The translations under genes and the position numbers were made by a program. Below the pieces are notes generated by a model. The model did not search any database. It was not told where the DNA came from and saw only the letters and a program-made list of their open reading frames with translations. A stretch of DNA of 64,000 bases, taken from a virus. The DNA lies in IMG/VR virus record IMGVR_UViG_3300037010_001382, positions 61,974 to 125,973 of that record. One strand, written 5' to 3'. This document shows, in pieces, positions 6,931 through 18,000 of the stretch; the stretch's first letter is position 1, and each line of letters begins with the position of its first letter.

Positions 6931-8532
6931 TTAATTTACAAAAGTTGATGATGATTGCATACTGGAAGCATTTAATACTTTCCAATTAAGTGTATTTGAA
7001 GGAATGCCATTCCAAGTCCAAATTGTCTGTCCTAAAGAACTATCTATATCTGTAGCGGTAATGGGTCCTGAATTCTGGCTTGCGCCATAGTTTAATGTTA
7101 ATTTAGCTCTTGTACCTCCTATAGAAGATTTAAGATTAAATGGTAATGGTGTAGAAGAAGCTAGAATATTCATAGCATTAGTAATCGTATAAGTTTGTCC
7201 TGCTACGAGAGTTAATCCTCCAGCAAAAATATTAGTACTTGTAAGTGCCATAGTAGCACATGTAAATACACCGGTTCCTGCAAATGCTACAGCACCAGTA
7301 CCAAAAGATAATGTGCCGAGAATACTTAGATTGTTATTAAGAGTAGCTGTTCCTGCAGATAAGATAAAATCAGCGAAATTAATACCTGCTGGGCTCATAG
7401 TGCAGTTTGCTACTACAGAAAATGTAGTACCTGTAGTTATCATGGTTCCTGCGGTATAAGTAAATGTACCAACACCATAATTAATATCATTTAATGTTAC
7501 TGTTCCTGGAGAATTAATAGTAACATTTTGTCTAATAGTACCTACTGCTTGTAAGCCAGTAGAACTACTACTATTAAGACCACTTATTACAATATTGGTA
7601 GTTCCTGTACTAATAGCACCAGCTACCTGATTTCTAAATGAACCACCTACAATATAAAGAGTAAATCCATTCATAGTTATAGTGCCTGGACCCCATGCTG
7701 TACCATTTAATAGATACATATCACTTAGTAAAGTTATAGTACAAGTAGTACCACCACTAACTACCATTGGAAATGGTGTTATATTAGTAGCACTCATATC
7801 AAATGTTGTACTAGCATTGACAAACATTGTTATACCGCCTGCCATATTACCTGAAGTATAAGTCCAAGTGCCAGTATTATATTGAAATGTAGATCCTACA
7901 AATGTTACTGTTCCTGCGCCTGCATTTATCTTTACACTGCTCTTAAGGAAGCCTGTATTACAGGTAAGACTACCTGTTCCTGTTAGATTAATTAAAGTTG
8001 TACCTTGAGTTATAGTAGCACCATTACTAGTAAGTGTGTTAAATGTAAATCCCGCTTGACAGAATATGTTGTTACCATTTATAGATTGTGTGAGACTACT
8101 CACAGATGAACCAGTAGAACATAGCGCAGCAAATGTCCAGTTATCTGCTAACGTAACGGCTGAAGTAAAAGTAAAGAAAAACACAAACGGACAACCTACG
8201 ATATGTCCATTAGATGTAATTGTAGTACCTCCTGTAACACGAAATGAACCTGTACCAGTTGTTATTAATCCAGTTCCTAACGTTACTGCTCCAGAAGCTG
8301 TTAAAGGGATTGATGTTATAGTTAAAGTACCTGTATAAGTAGAAGCATGAAATGATAGACAGGCAGCACTTGTAGTAGCTATCAAACAAGTAGCAGGACT
8401 AGATGTATCAAATACGACATCATCTGCTGCAGTTGGTATACCTACACCACCTATACCACCTGTGGTGAGACTCCAAGAGTTTGTGTTATTCCAAGCAGAA
8501 GCTCCACCTGATACGTAGTATTTTGTTGCCAT
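6931..8532 (-). CDS. large beta-repeat adhesin/tail-fibre protein, 533 aa
   Basis: Thr/Gly/Ser/Ala-rich protein made of repeating short strands such as TGTGSF, TLTGTG and TITMNGFTLYIVGG, typical of beta-solenoid fibres. The N terminus YYVSGGASAWNNTNSWS followed by GIPTAADDVVFD resembles a module common in phage and Bacteroidota surface proteins. Few charged residues, scattered Cys. It overlaps its upstream neighbour by one base. Probably binds a host surface polysaccharide or receptor. The repetitive nature makes it a good candidate for recombination and host-range change. Confidence 0.65.
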   Translation of the reverse strand: MATKYYVSGGASAWNNTNSWSLTTGGIGGVGIPTAADDVVFDTSSPATCLIATTSAACLSFHASTYTGTLTITSIPLTASGAVTLGTGLITTGTGSFRVTGGTTITSNGHIVGCPFVFFFTFTSAVTLADNWTFAALCSTGSSVSSLTQSINGNNIFCQAGFTFNTLTSNGATITQGTTLINLTGTGSLTCNTGFLKSSVKINAGAGTVTFVGSTFQYNTGTWTYTSGNMAGGITMFVNASTTFDMSATNITPFPMVVSGGTTCTITLLSDMYLLNGTAWGPGTITMNGFTLYIVGGSFRNQVAGAISTGTTNIVISGLNSSSSTGLQAVGTIRQNVTINSPGTVTLNDINYGVGTFTYTAGTMITTGTTFSVVANCTMSPAGINFADFILSAGTATLNNNLSILGTLSFGTGAVAFAGTGVFTCATMALTSTNIFAGGLTLVAGQTYTITNAMNILASSTPLPFNLKSSIGGTRAKLTLNYGASQNSGPITATDIDSSLGQTIWTWNGIPSNTLNWKVLNASSMQSSSTFVN

Positions 8533-8771
8533 TAGAAGGTTACTAATATACCAATCGGTATTGTAATTGCGATATCAGCACAAGCTGTTTTAGCATCAAT
8601 CTTAGATTGCTCTGAGATTGCTCTATTAATAATGTTATTATTTATCTCTTCTAAAGAGTTAGGTCTGAAGTGAGTTATATCTAATGTTATTAGATCAGAA
8701 TCTAATCCCAGTTGAACAGATGTTATGATTGCGTCGTCTATTTGCGAAATTGCAAGAATTTTATAAGTCAT
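8532..8771 (-). CDS. hypothetical protein, 79 aa, in the fibre operon
   Basis: Small protein with an alpha/beta pattern (ILAISQIDDAIITSVQLGLD at the N terminus, AITIPIGILVTF at the C terminus). It is coupled to both neighbours (1-nt overlap and 1-nt gap), so it is probably a fibre accessory or chaperone; no family is recognised. Confidence 0.6.
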   Translation of the reverse strand: MTYKILAISQIDDAIITSVQLGLDSDLITLDITHFRPNSLEEINNNIINRAISEQSKIDAKTACADIAITIPIGILVTF

Positions 8772-8772
8772 G

Positions 8773-10113
8773 TTAAGCTACAGTTATTGAGAGAGTGATT
8801 TTAGTAAATGCTGTATTTGAATTTACTACAAATTCTATTATATCTCCTGTTGCAAGGCTTGTAGACCACCCTGTTAAAGTAGAACTTGTGTTCTTTTGAG
8901 CACTAGTTACTGTAGGTAGTGTAGATCCTGCTATAGAAGTAGTTGTAGGAAATGCAGCATATGTAGATCTTTTAACATCTATTATGATGGATCCTGTTAC
9001 ATCACCAACAATTGTCCAACTTGTTATTGTACCAGCTCTTGGCATAAACATGTAACCTTTTGATCCTGCAGATATAGTACCTCCATTACCTGATAGTGTA
9101 ACGCCAATTGTAATTACTGGAGTTACAGAAACATTTATTGTTGTACCAGACATTGATAAACCAGTACCTAATGTTATCTCTTGTACTGCTGTTGTTGTAC
9201 TAGAACTTCCTAATAATCTGGAAGTTGTAGAAACAGCTTGCATTTTAGCATAAGTAACAGCATTAGCTGCTATTGTAGTAACAAACGAACCTGTTCCTGA
9301 ACCTGTAACATTACCTGTTAAGGTAATTGTTTGATCTCCTGTATTTGTGCCTGATAGATTAGAAGCTGTAATAGATCTTATACCTAAAACTACATTTGAT
9401 GTAGCTCCTGTATAAGGTACGTATCCTGTAACAGATGGTATATCTGATAATCCAGCAATTGTAATATCTTTATCAGGTAAAGTATAAACTCTAGGAGCTG
9501 TAAGAGTTGCTAATTTTAAATCTCCATTAAAATTTGTTGTAAATCGTATCTGAGGTATACCTGCTATTTGTTGTAAAGCTAATCCATATCCTGTTGATTG
9601 ATCACTAAAACTAAGTGTATTTGACGCGAGATTAGCTATAAAACCGCCTCCTTGCACACTCATATTATTTGTAGTAGTACTATCTGCATCAGTAACAGAT
9701 TGTAGCGTTCCTCCAGTTACATCATCCAACATTGCAAATGTACCTGTTTTAGGAGGCAATGTCCAAATGTAATTTGCAGACATTGTTGCTGCAACAATAC
9801 CACCTTGATATCCTGATCCTATATTTTGAAATGATATAGCTGGATCACCATTAGCATCTAATATAAGTTGTCCTGTATCTGATGTATCACCAATACTAAT
9901 AGTTGAAGGTACTATTTTAGTAAACCTTGTTCCATCAATAACAGATATATCAGAACCTGTTCCTGTATAATTAAATACTACAGAATTAGTAGTAATATTA
10001 CCAGCATCAGTAATAGTTTGAAATGTACCACCTCCACCTCCAGGTGTATAACCTAAAGCAGCTAAAATACTTTGTGCATAAGTTAAAAATCCCGGACTAA
10101 AAGGATGAGGCAT
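8773..10113 (-). CDS. tail fibre protein, 446 aa
   Basis: Modular fibre. The N-terminal part has phage-fibre repeats including YIWTLPPKTGTFAMLDDV and RVYTLPDKDITIAGLSDI (the LPDKDGTI/ALTSDI type). The middle has the GTNTGDQTITLTGNVTGSGTG segment of trimeric fibres. The C terminus is a beta-sandwich (ITSWTIVGDVTGSIIIDVKR ... TGWSTSLATGDIIEFVV) of a kind seen at the ends of many phage fibres. Role: host recognition. It follows the short 124-aa fibre gene that starts this operon. Confidence is high for class, not for receptor. Confidence 0.8.
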   Translation of the reverse strand: MPHPFSPGFLTYAQSILAALGYTPGGGGGTFQTITDAGNITTNSVVFNYTGTGSDISVIDGTRFTKIVPSTISIGDTSDTGQLILDANGDPAISFQNIGSGYQGGIVAATMSANYIWTLPPKTGTFAMLDDVTGGTLQSVTDADSTTTNNMSVQGGGFIANLASNTLSFSDQSTGYGLALQQIAGIPQIRFTTNFNGDLKLATLTAPRVYTLPDKDITIAGLSDIPSVTGYVPYTGATSNVVLGIRSITASNLSGTNTGDQTITLTGNVTGSGTGSFVTTIAANAVTYAKMQAVSTTSRLLGSSSTTTAVQEITLGTGLSMSGTTINVSVTPVITIGVTLSGNGGTISAGSKGYMFMPRAGTITSWTIVGDVTGSIIIDVKRSTYAAFPTTTSIAGSTLPTVTSAQKNTSSTLTGWSTSLATGDIIEFVVNSNTAFTKITLSITVA

Positions 10114-10114
10114 A

Positions 10115-10489
10115 TTAAATTATAAAATAATTAGTACCATCAAATTGATATTGCTTTGATGTATTTAAAATAGAAATAACAGAATTAGCACTACCATCTA
10201 TCAATCCTGATGTAGGAACTACAGTTACTGTATTTACATCACTTGATATTTTCTTTATATTATATATCTTACCTTGTGATGCAACTGGTAAAGTTAATGT
10301 AATATTTCCTGCAGTTGTATCTACTAAAACTGTATAATCAACACTTTGAGCAGTATAATTTGCAGTAACAGTTTCTATAGGTAATGTTCCAGAATAAAAC
10401 TTTATATACTGTAACAGTTTCTTAAAAAACTTTATATCTTTAAATAGTTCAACTGTTTCTTTATAATTGTAATTAAATAATTCTGCCAT
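10115..10489 (-). CDS. short tail-fibre protein, 124 aa
   Basis: First gene of the fibre operon. The chosen start is the ATG at 10489 (MAELFNYNY); an ATG at 10507 would lie in the promoter -7 box. Residues 48 onward carry the typical fibre stretch VDYTVLVDTTAGNITLTLP followed by IYNIKKISSDVNTVTVVP and GTNYFII, a beta-sandwich found at fibre or baseplate tips. Likely a fibre subunit or adaptor attaching the 446-aa fibre. A palindrome overlaps its promoter, so it may be regulated. Confidence 0.7.
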   Translation of the reverse strand: MAELFNYNYKETVELFKDIKFFKKLLQYIKFYSGTLPIETVTANYTAQSVDYTVLVDTTAGNITLTLPVASQGKIYNIKKISSDVNTVTVVPTSGLIDGSANSVISILNTSKQYQFDGTNYFII

Positions 10490-10504
10490 AATATGTATAT
10501 TATG

Positions 10505-10550
10505 CAAAGGTACGCTAAATAGTTGGTTTTATCCAGTTTAGCGTACCTTT
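10505..10550 (-). promoter_or_regulatory. promoter with overlapping 14-bp palindrome (fibre operon)
   Basis: Perfect inverted repeat AAAGGTACGCTAAA (10506-10519) / TTTAGCGTACCTTT (10537-10550) with a 17-nt spacer. The proximal arm contains the minus-strand -7 box TACCTTTG (10512-10505). A good TTG -33 box is missing. The symmetry and overlap suggest an operator, or a hairpin at the transcript boundary. Confidence 0.65.
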
Positions 10551-10565
10551 TTACAATATTATAAG

Positions 10566-10582
10566 CGCATTATATAGCATTA
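10566..10582. repeat. 17-bp repeated motif, copy 1
   Basis: CGCATTATATAGCATTA on the plus strand, identical to 53159-53175. It begins exactly 61 nt upstream (relative to transcription) of the -7 box start, as does the other copy. Possible activator or polymerase recognition site. Confidence 0.6.
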
Positions 10583-10601
10583 TTATATTATCTCTTGTTG
10601 C

Positions 10602-13600
10602 TTATTTAGCTAGCTTCTTATTACCAACTTGTATACCTAATTCCTTTGCTAAATCAGGCATTAACACTGATATATAACTAGGAAATTGAGCTGATACAGG
10701 TAACATTTTCATAGCATATTTTGCTGGATGTGCATTCTTTACTTTTTCTTCATCATTCAATAATTTACCTAATCCATAATCTGCAAAACTACCACTAAAT
10801 CTAGCAGCATCTGTAAGTAATCCTAAAGTAGGAAATAATGAACCATTTACTATATTCTGCATTGAAATAGGATTATAATATAAGTTAATTTCCTCATAAG
10901 ATCGTTCTAGTACTCTTTCTGTAAAAGCATAATAACCTTTTTTATCTTTATCAGCATCATGTGCAACAGCAATTAATCCTGCAAGAGCACTCGCTAATAA
11001 CATCATACAAGCTATTTCTTTTGTTTGCTGAGCTATGTTTTTTCTTACTAAATCATAGAATTGCTCTTTAGTCATATCAAACTTTCCACCTCTTTCTTTT
11101 TCAAAATCAGCTTTCTTTTGTTCATATAACTTTTCCATTAAACCTATTCCTTTATCTGTAACTCTATACATTGATGTCATATCAGAAATAGAAGATAATC
11201 CATTTTCAACTATTAATTTACCCATCATCCTAATACGACCCCATTTGTATTCTTGTATAGATTCACTATGCTTTAAATCTACAAATCTAGTATCTATCAT
11301 ACCAAAGATCCAGTTGTGAAACATTGATAACTGACGACCTAAAACTGTCATTCTTAAGCGAGATTCATTTTCTGTAGAGATGTTACCTGATACTTTGCGA
11401 CCAATAGTTCTTACTAAACCTTTAAATTGAGCAACAGTAGCATTATCCATATCAAGACCATCTATCTTTAGCTTACCATCTACCATAGAAGCTTTATTTA
11501 TAAGACCATGTTGTTCTACTAGTTCTTTTACTCTATTTTCTAAATTAGAAGCTATTTCATCTCTTTCAGATTTAGATTTTGTTAAATCATATCTAGCTTG
11601 ACCATCAAGCATTCTTTGATACTTATAAGCATTATGTATTTTTCCATCTATTATAATTGTATTATCAAGCATTGCGCCAAAGTTTACATACTGAACGTAA
11701 TCATGCGCTCGTTTAATCATACCCATTAAGAAATCTGAAGCGGATTGGTTCGTGAGATGAGATAGCGACAATGCATTCATTTCATGTTGCATTTGACCAT
11801 CTACAGGCCAGAAATGCTTCAGTAATGCAATATGTAATTCAGCATTACCTTTGTAGAACTGCAGTTGAGTATGTCTCAATTCATGTGCAAAGTAATCTTT
11901 TGTACTATAATATTCTCCTGCGCCTATTAATCCTTGAATATTTGTACTTAAAAAACGATAAGTAGAAGCTCCAACATTTATACCTAGAACTTTTATCTGC
12001 TGTATTGTTTTCATTGCTTCAAGCGTCTTCATAAATGAAAAGTGACGTTGACCATTCAATTCAGGCATTATTTCAAATCCAAGACGTTTGTTCATCTTTT
12101 CTCTTATATTATTCCAAGTATCATTAATAGCTTTTCTTGATGCTATGTCTGTATACCTACTTTTAACATAAGATTGATCATATAGTTGATTTTGTACGAA
12201 ATCTTTTAATAATTGATAATTTTGATCATTATCACGTTTAGGATCTGCACCTTCAATTAAATTACCAAATATATTAGCTTGCAAAGATTCTTTATTCTTT
12301 TCAGCCCATAATAGCAATTTTGTAGATTCTTCTATCTTACTTTTACCATCATATTCCATTACTTTAGCAGTATATAGTGCTAAGTTTTTAACTATATCAT
12401 CAGATACATTAGAATGATCTATATAAGTTTTACCATCTGTACCTACTACTTCTTTACCGAAATCATTTGTAAAGTATTTTACTAAAGAATCTACCTGATC
12501 ATTTGCAAGTCTATCATATTTACCAAAATCTATATCAGTACGTCCTACAGTTAATGAATTAACAATAGAATCCATAAATGAATACTTACCACCAAATACA
12601 ACTTTATCTGCTAGGCTCTTGTGTAAGAAAGGTAAGAATGTTGTCATTCTATCATACTCGAGATAGCCTGAGGAAGTTGCAATTCTGTTTATCTTTTGTG
12701 CATAATTATATAATGCTAATACAGGAGCATTTTCTGGTTTGTCTACCAAATTCTTATATTCATCACTTCTCCATGTTTCTTTCTTAGGAAACTTTCTTAT
12801 CTCTGGTTTGAAGTATATCTCAGAACCATTAATATCGTATTCTGTACCCTTTTTCTCCTCATACTGAGCTTGAAAGTATGGATCTTGAATGTTATCTCTT
12901 GAGTATTTATAAGCCTTAGTTTTCTCTTCTATTGCCCATTTCTTGACAGCTTCTGTATCAATATTTTCCTTTATCCACTTAAGATTCTCAGCATTCTTTT
13001 CTTTCTGTTTATCTCCTAAGGTAGTATAAAATTCTTTCTTATATTCTCTTACTAATCTATTAGCATAATGACCTTTCTCATCTTTCTGCTTAATAGCATC
13101 TAATAAATCTTTATTAGAACGACCTTTCAACCAACCTTGTACACCTTCATAAACAGTATTAAGCTCATTAAGATGTTCTCTTGTTCTATTTTGATACTGA
13201 TTACGTGTATTTTCCATCATGCGTGTAAACACATAATGCGCTTTTGTTGTAGCTTCAGTAAATGGTTGTGCATTACCTTCATACCAACCTACTGTCTTTT
13301 CTGGTAATAGTAAATTCTCTATACCATATTTAGTTGCAAGTTTATCTTGTACAAATTCACGCTTAACTTCATCTAATCTATGTAATGCTTCTAATGCATG
13401 AACAGATGCATTTTTCAAATTATCAAATAGTTTCTTTTCAGAAGGACTAGGATTATCATAGAAGTCTTTGTATCTCAAGTACATATCACTGAAGGTACGT
13501 AATTGATCTGATAGTTTATTTAATTTAGACGATTCAGCTGCAAAATCTGCTTCTGTAAAATCAGCAACAGGTTTTGTTCTGACATCTCTTATAAAATTAG

Positions 13601-15068
13601 AAACAATAATATCAGAAGATTTAGCACTCATTTCAATTAGATTGATAAGTGGTGGAATACCTTTCTGATTCTGTACAGCACGTATGGTCCTTCTGATGCC
13701 TTTCATAGCTTCAGAATTCTCATCACTATATTTCTGATTGTCTTTAGATTTATAAACATCTATTAAGCTTTGTATCAACTTATCAGTTTGTTCATTACCT
13801 GAAGATTGATCCCATGTTGGTACTGGATCTATACTTTTTCTGTTATTTGATGCACTGTTAAATCCATCCCAGTTTGCAGCAGTTATACTAATTTTATTTA
13901 CTGCTATATACATTGGAACAACTTCACTTTTATCAAATTGTTTTATTCCATATGCATTCTTTAGAATACCTTTTGTCTGATTAAGATAATCAAGCATTAA
14001 TTCCTGATCTTTAGGACGAACATCTCTAGGACCTTCTTGATGAATAGGTTTCCAGTTACCTTCTCCTATAACATCAAATGAGAATATATCAGCTTTACCA
14101 TTTGGTTTTAAAGCTAAGAAATCTACACGAGATGCTTTATCATAAGTTTGATTATAAACAGGTTTATTATAAATAAATCTTGTATTTATAGGATATGATT
14201 CTACTCTTTGTTTTAGAGCAGATTCCATCATACTATAAACAGCAGGAAATTTACCATCCTTACCTTCTTCTAAAGGTTCAATAGTATCTCTCATGCGACC
14301 ATTCTTATCTACTAGACGATCCATTATATGCTCCATGTGATCATGTAATTGCATTGCGAGACGTCTACCCACTTCTGTTTGAATTCCTACTGATTCATCA
14401 TTAGTTTTATTTTTTACTATATGACCATCTTTAGTTTCATATGTAGAAGTTAGCTTACCATCTTTTAACTTTTGTATCAGTTTAACTTCACTTCCTACTT
14501 GTTGCAACTTTGCAAACTTTTCATCTACATCTTTTTCTATCTTAGGATCCATAGGAGCAGGATTCTCTATATGAGGATCTGCTGTTACAGATGTTAGAGT
14601 ATGTCCTGGTTTACCTTGAAAAGATACTGTACTACCAGCGACAGGAGATAAAGCATCAAATAATGGAGTTGAAAAGGCAGTAGTAGCTGCACCATTACCT
14701 GCAGATCCTGTAGTTAAATTAGGATTACCATTAGGCACAGAATCACCAAAGCGATCTATTCCTGAAGGTTCTTGTGTTGCATAAAAAGTTTCTACGTAAT
14801 GATCATAATATTTATCTACTAATTTAGCACTAGGATTTATAGTAACGGAATGACCGTCAGAGTGTTGTTCTCTGACGGCTATATCCTCTTTATACTCTTT
14901 ATTAATTTTTCTAACAAGCGACTCAGCTACTTTATAAGCTCCACCTTTAGGATAATCACTCTCTCGTACAAAGAGAGTGTTATCATCTATTTTCCTAATG
15001 GTATCTCTTGTTTCTTGACGCATAATATACTTTATTATGCTTTTTTCTGTGTCTACTTTACACTTCAT
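10602..15068 (-). CDS. very large virion-associated protein downstream of the RNA polymerase, 1488 aa
   Basis: Starts one base after the stop of the 3454-aa polymerase gene and is co-expressed with it. Mostly helical and charged, with many Lys/Glu stretches. A hydrophobic helix is visible at about residues 1345-1365 (IACMMLLASALAGLIAVAH). In crAss-like genomes the giant genes next to the polymerase encode proteins packaged in the head and injected with DNA; this one is probably a polymerase partner or ejection protein (inference from position and size). No catalytic motif was recognised. The last gene before the fibre operon; an intergenic region with a palindrome follows. Confidence 0.7.
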   Translation of the reverse strand: MKCKVDTEKSIIKYIMRQETRDTIRKIDDNTLFVRESDYPKGGAYKVAESLVRKINKEYKEDIAVREQHSDGHSVTINPSAKLVDKYYDHYVETFYATQEPSGIDRFGDSVPNGNPNLTTGSAGNGAATTAFSTPLFDALSPVAGSTVSFQGKPGHTLTSVTADPHIENPAPMDPKIEKDVDEKFAKLQQVGSEVKLIQKLKDGKLTSTYETKDGHIVKNKTNDESVGIQTEVGRRLAMQLHDHMEHIMDRLVDKNGRMRDTIEPLEEGKDGKFPAVYSMMESALKQRVESYPINTRFIYNKPVYNQTYDKASRVDFLALKPNGKADIFSFDVIGEGNWKPIHQEGPRDVRPKDQELMLDYLNQTKGILKNAYGIKQFDKSEVVPMYIAVNKISITAANWDGFNSASNNRKSIDPVPTWDQSSGNEQTDKLIQSLIDVYKSKDNQKYSDENSEAMKGIRRTIRAVQNQKGIPPLINLIEMSAKSSDIIVSNFIRDVRTKPVADFTEADFAAESSKLNKLSDQLRTFSDMYLRYKDFYDNPSPSEKKLFDNLKNASVHALEALHRLDEVKREFVQDKLATKYGIENLLLPEKTVGWYEGNAQPFTEATTKAHYVFTRMMENTRNQYQNRTREHLNELNTVYEGVQGWLKGRSNKDLLDAIKQKDEKGHYANRLVREYKKEFYTTLGDKQKEKNAENLKWIKENIDTEAVKKWAIEEKTKAYKYSRDNIQDPYFQAQYEEKKGTEYDINGSEIYFKPEIRKFPKKETWRSDEYKNLVDKPENAPVLALYNYAQKINRIATSSGYLEYDRMTTFLPFLHKSLADKVVFGGKYSFMDSIVNSLTVGRTDIDFGKYDRLANDQVDSLVKYFTNDFGKEVVGTDGKTYIDHSNVSDDIVKNLALYTAKVMEYDGKSKIEESTKLLLWAEKNKESLQANIFGNLIEGADPKRDNDQNYQLLKDFVQNQLYDQSYVKSRYTDIASRKAINDTWNNIREKMNKRLGFEIMPELNGQRHFSFMKTLEAMKTIQQIKVLGINVGASTYRFLSTNIQGLIGAGEYYSTKDYFAHELRHTQLQFYKGNAELHIALLKHFWPVDGQMQHEMNALSLSHLTNQSASDFLMGMIKRAHDYVQYVNFGAMLDNTIIIDGKIHNAYKYQRMLDGQARYDLTKSKSERDEIASNLENRVKELVEQHGLINKASMVDGKLKIDGLDMDNATVAQFKGLVRTIGRKVSGNISTENESRLRMTVLGRQLSMFHNWIFGMIDTRFVDLKHSESIQEYKWGRIRMMGKLIVENGLSSISDMTSMYRVTDKGIGLMEKLYEQKKADFEKERGGKFDMTKEQFYDLVRKNIAQQTKEIACMMLLASALAGLIAVAHDADKDKKGYYAFTERVLERSYEEINLYYNPISMQNIVNGSLFPTLGLLTDAARFSGSFADYGLGKLLNDEEKVKNAHPAKYAMKMLPVSAQFPSYISVLMPDLAKELGIQVGNKKLAK

Positions 15069-15069
15069 A

Positions 15070-18000
15070 TTAGCAGTTATTTTCCTCTGTTAAATCTATT
15101 GGTGGCAAACCATCTGGTTCTACTTTATTAGGATCTTTATTACCTATCAGTTTTTCGTACTTTTCAAGTACATCTTTTCTGATACCAGAATCTGCAGATA
15201 ATTCAGCTCCCATATTGCTTTCTGCCATTGTAAATATACGACCATCATTTGTTACAGCATACTTAATTCCATTCTTAGCTTCAACAAGCTTATGTGGTAA
15301 GAATCCTGATTTTAACAAAGCTTTGTTGATTAGTTTCTTATCCTTAACTGGATCTAACTGATCTCCTGTAGTTTTATTATAAACTTGTCCTGTTGGAGTA
15401 ACACTTAATGACCAATCAGATTTATCATCTTTCTTGACTGTTACTTCTACATTCTTTGGTGTATTATCTGGTTCTACAAAGTTACCACTTTTTTCTGGTT
15501 CTACCAAATTCTCTTTTGGCTTTAAAAAACCATCTTCATCAAGTTCTTGAAAATTACCTTCTTCGTCAGTAACACCTTGCTTCTTTAGCGACTCGTGATA
15601 TTCACGCATATCATCATAGAATTCTTGTATTCCTTCTATAATAGCACTATGTGGTATTTCTGCAGGCACTTGATAACCATCTGTTCTTAGAACTGACATT
15701 GGACTATCTGGAGTATGCTCTTCGAGTAAACGACCATCGCCCTTTGTAGAAATTGGAACATATAAGTACCATTCTTGACCACCTTCTTGAATAGTAAATT
15801 CTTTACCATCTTTACCACGTACTTTCTGTAAGAAGTAACTTGGATCTTTTACTACTGGATCTAAATCTTGTGATCTAGCTATAGCATTAGAAATACTTTC
15901 TGCATGTAAAGTTATGAAATCATATTGTGCAGACAAGTTATCAAGAGGTAATTTAAAAGGTATATAATCTTGGTATGGTCTGTAAGCAAACTCTACCTTA
16001 TCATTAGGATCATACATATCCCTCTTTGTTAAACCAATTGTTTTCTTTGTAGTATTACCAGTTTTATTTATAATCTTAGTGGCATTATCTACAGCTTCTT
16101 TTTTGGTAGCTCCTCGAGATATCTCTCGTCCTGTTTTATCATTAATAACAGCAAATTGTCCATCTTCAGTTTCATGAACCATAAGCTTCAACTTAGGATG
16201 ATCTTCACTTGTGATACGATTACCTTTAATTGCAGTTTCAGCTCTTTTTCTTCCTATTACTTTCTTTGTAGATTCTTCTTCTTCAGAATTAATCTTTAAA
16301 TCTGCAACTGGATGATATTCATTTACTGTCTTAGCAGTTTTCTCAGCATAAGGAACACTCCAACTCTCATTAGCACGTTCTCTTATTGATTTGAAAACTT
16401 CAGCAATGTCTGGAGAAACTCTATACTTAGATTTACCAGAACCATCTTCGTTCATGTCCCATATTTCTTTTTCTTGTGGAACAATCTTTTTATCTTGCCA
16501 CTTATTTCTGAAAAAGTCTTTAGAATCATAAAACTTCTGAAGCATTTCTTCACTATTTACTTTACCATTATTATCAACTAATTCATTGATTGCTGGCGAT
16601 ACTATCTTAGCATAATCTTCAGCTGGCATATACTTGCCAAATGATATATCAGAGTTAGCTAATCCTGATTGTAAAAACGATGCAATTAATATATCATTGT
16701 ACAAATCTTTATATTTCAAAGGAATTGTAGAATCTCTAAATTCACGCATTGCATCTGTTAGAACATCAATAGAGAATGAATCTGTTGGTTTAGAAGATAA
16801 GAAGATATTTTTAATATCTGCAACATTCTTCTTTGTTTTAACAACTAATCTCTTTAAGAATAAACTATTTGCAATATCACTATTTGAATCATTCTTAAGA
16901 TCTTTTCTTAATTGCTTGATACGTGCTGATATACTTGTTTTCTTATCAATAAGTAATTCATGTATACGTTCATTGTATCTCTTGTCAGTAACACCTTCAT
17001 ATTCTTTTCTACTTAAAGCATTAAGATCTGAATTTTGTACTAAGAAGCTTATTAAGTTTTCTTCTACAGCTTGAGCAGCTCTTTGATAATTATCACCACT
17101 CATTCTTGAAGGTAACATATTAAGAATACCTTTTACGTATGTTCTAACTATAGGATGTCCTATTTTGAACATTGATTCGTTAATAGCGACTGAAGATTGA
17201 CCAACATGTTTCATTAAGTTTTCTAAATGATTAGCTTGCAAAAGCTCATCTATAGATGAAATTATGATACTTGTTCTAGCTTTTTCTACTATATCTCTTT
17301 TACGAAGTTGCATATTAGGTTCAGCCATTGATTTAGTATCCCATGTAGAAGCTTCTTGCATTACAAACATATGATCTGATATAACTTTATATTTCAGGAA
17401 TTCCTGTAATATTGCATGTTGTTCCAGATTCTTTTCTTTAGAAGACAATTGTCCATCTTTATAGAATGATCTGATATTTTCTGGCAAAGCTCCTAAGAAT
17501 TGAGGATTATCAAATCCTTCCTTCATACGTTCATTAATAGCTTTCTGCATATTAATAGACCAAGCTTTCTTTTCAACAGCAGTTCTATTTGGAATATCTA
17601 CAGGAAACATATCAAATAATGACCTTCTTTCTGTAGAATCTACTCTTTTCAGCATAAATGTACTATCATTCTTAGCGAGCATTTTTACGAATTCTCTTAT
17701 GATAGGTTGGTTAGTAAATAACCCTGCTGTTTCTGGATCTATGCCCATTTTCAACATTGTAAAATAAGTCGAACTTATCATGTGATGTTGTATGATGTTC
17801 ATTATCCATGCACCTTTCGCAACGTCAGCATAACCATCTATACCTTGTGATATGTTATCTGATATCACTTGTTTTTTATTATCTGTTACTCCTGAAAAAG
17901 TAGGCAAAGCACGTCCTTGTTCAAATGGAACTTTTTCTAATGCACCAGCTTGTGCATTCCATCTATATGTATAATTTACTGTTGTTTTGTTATGTGGTAA

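Noticed and set aside
10490-10507. Earlier start for the short fibre gene (ATG at 10507)
   Set aside because: It falls inside the predicted -7 box and would lie upstream of the transcript start.
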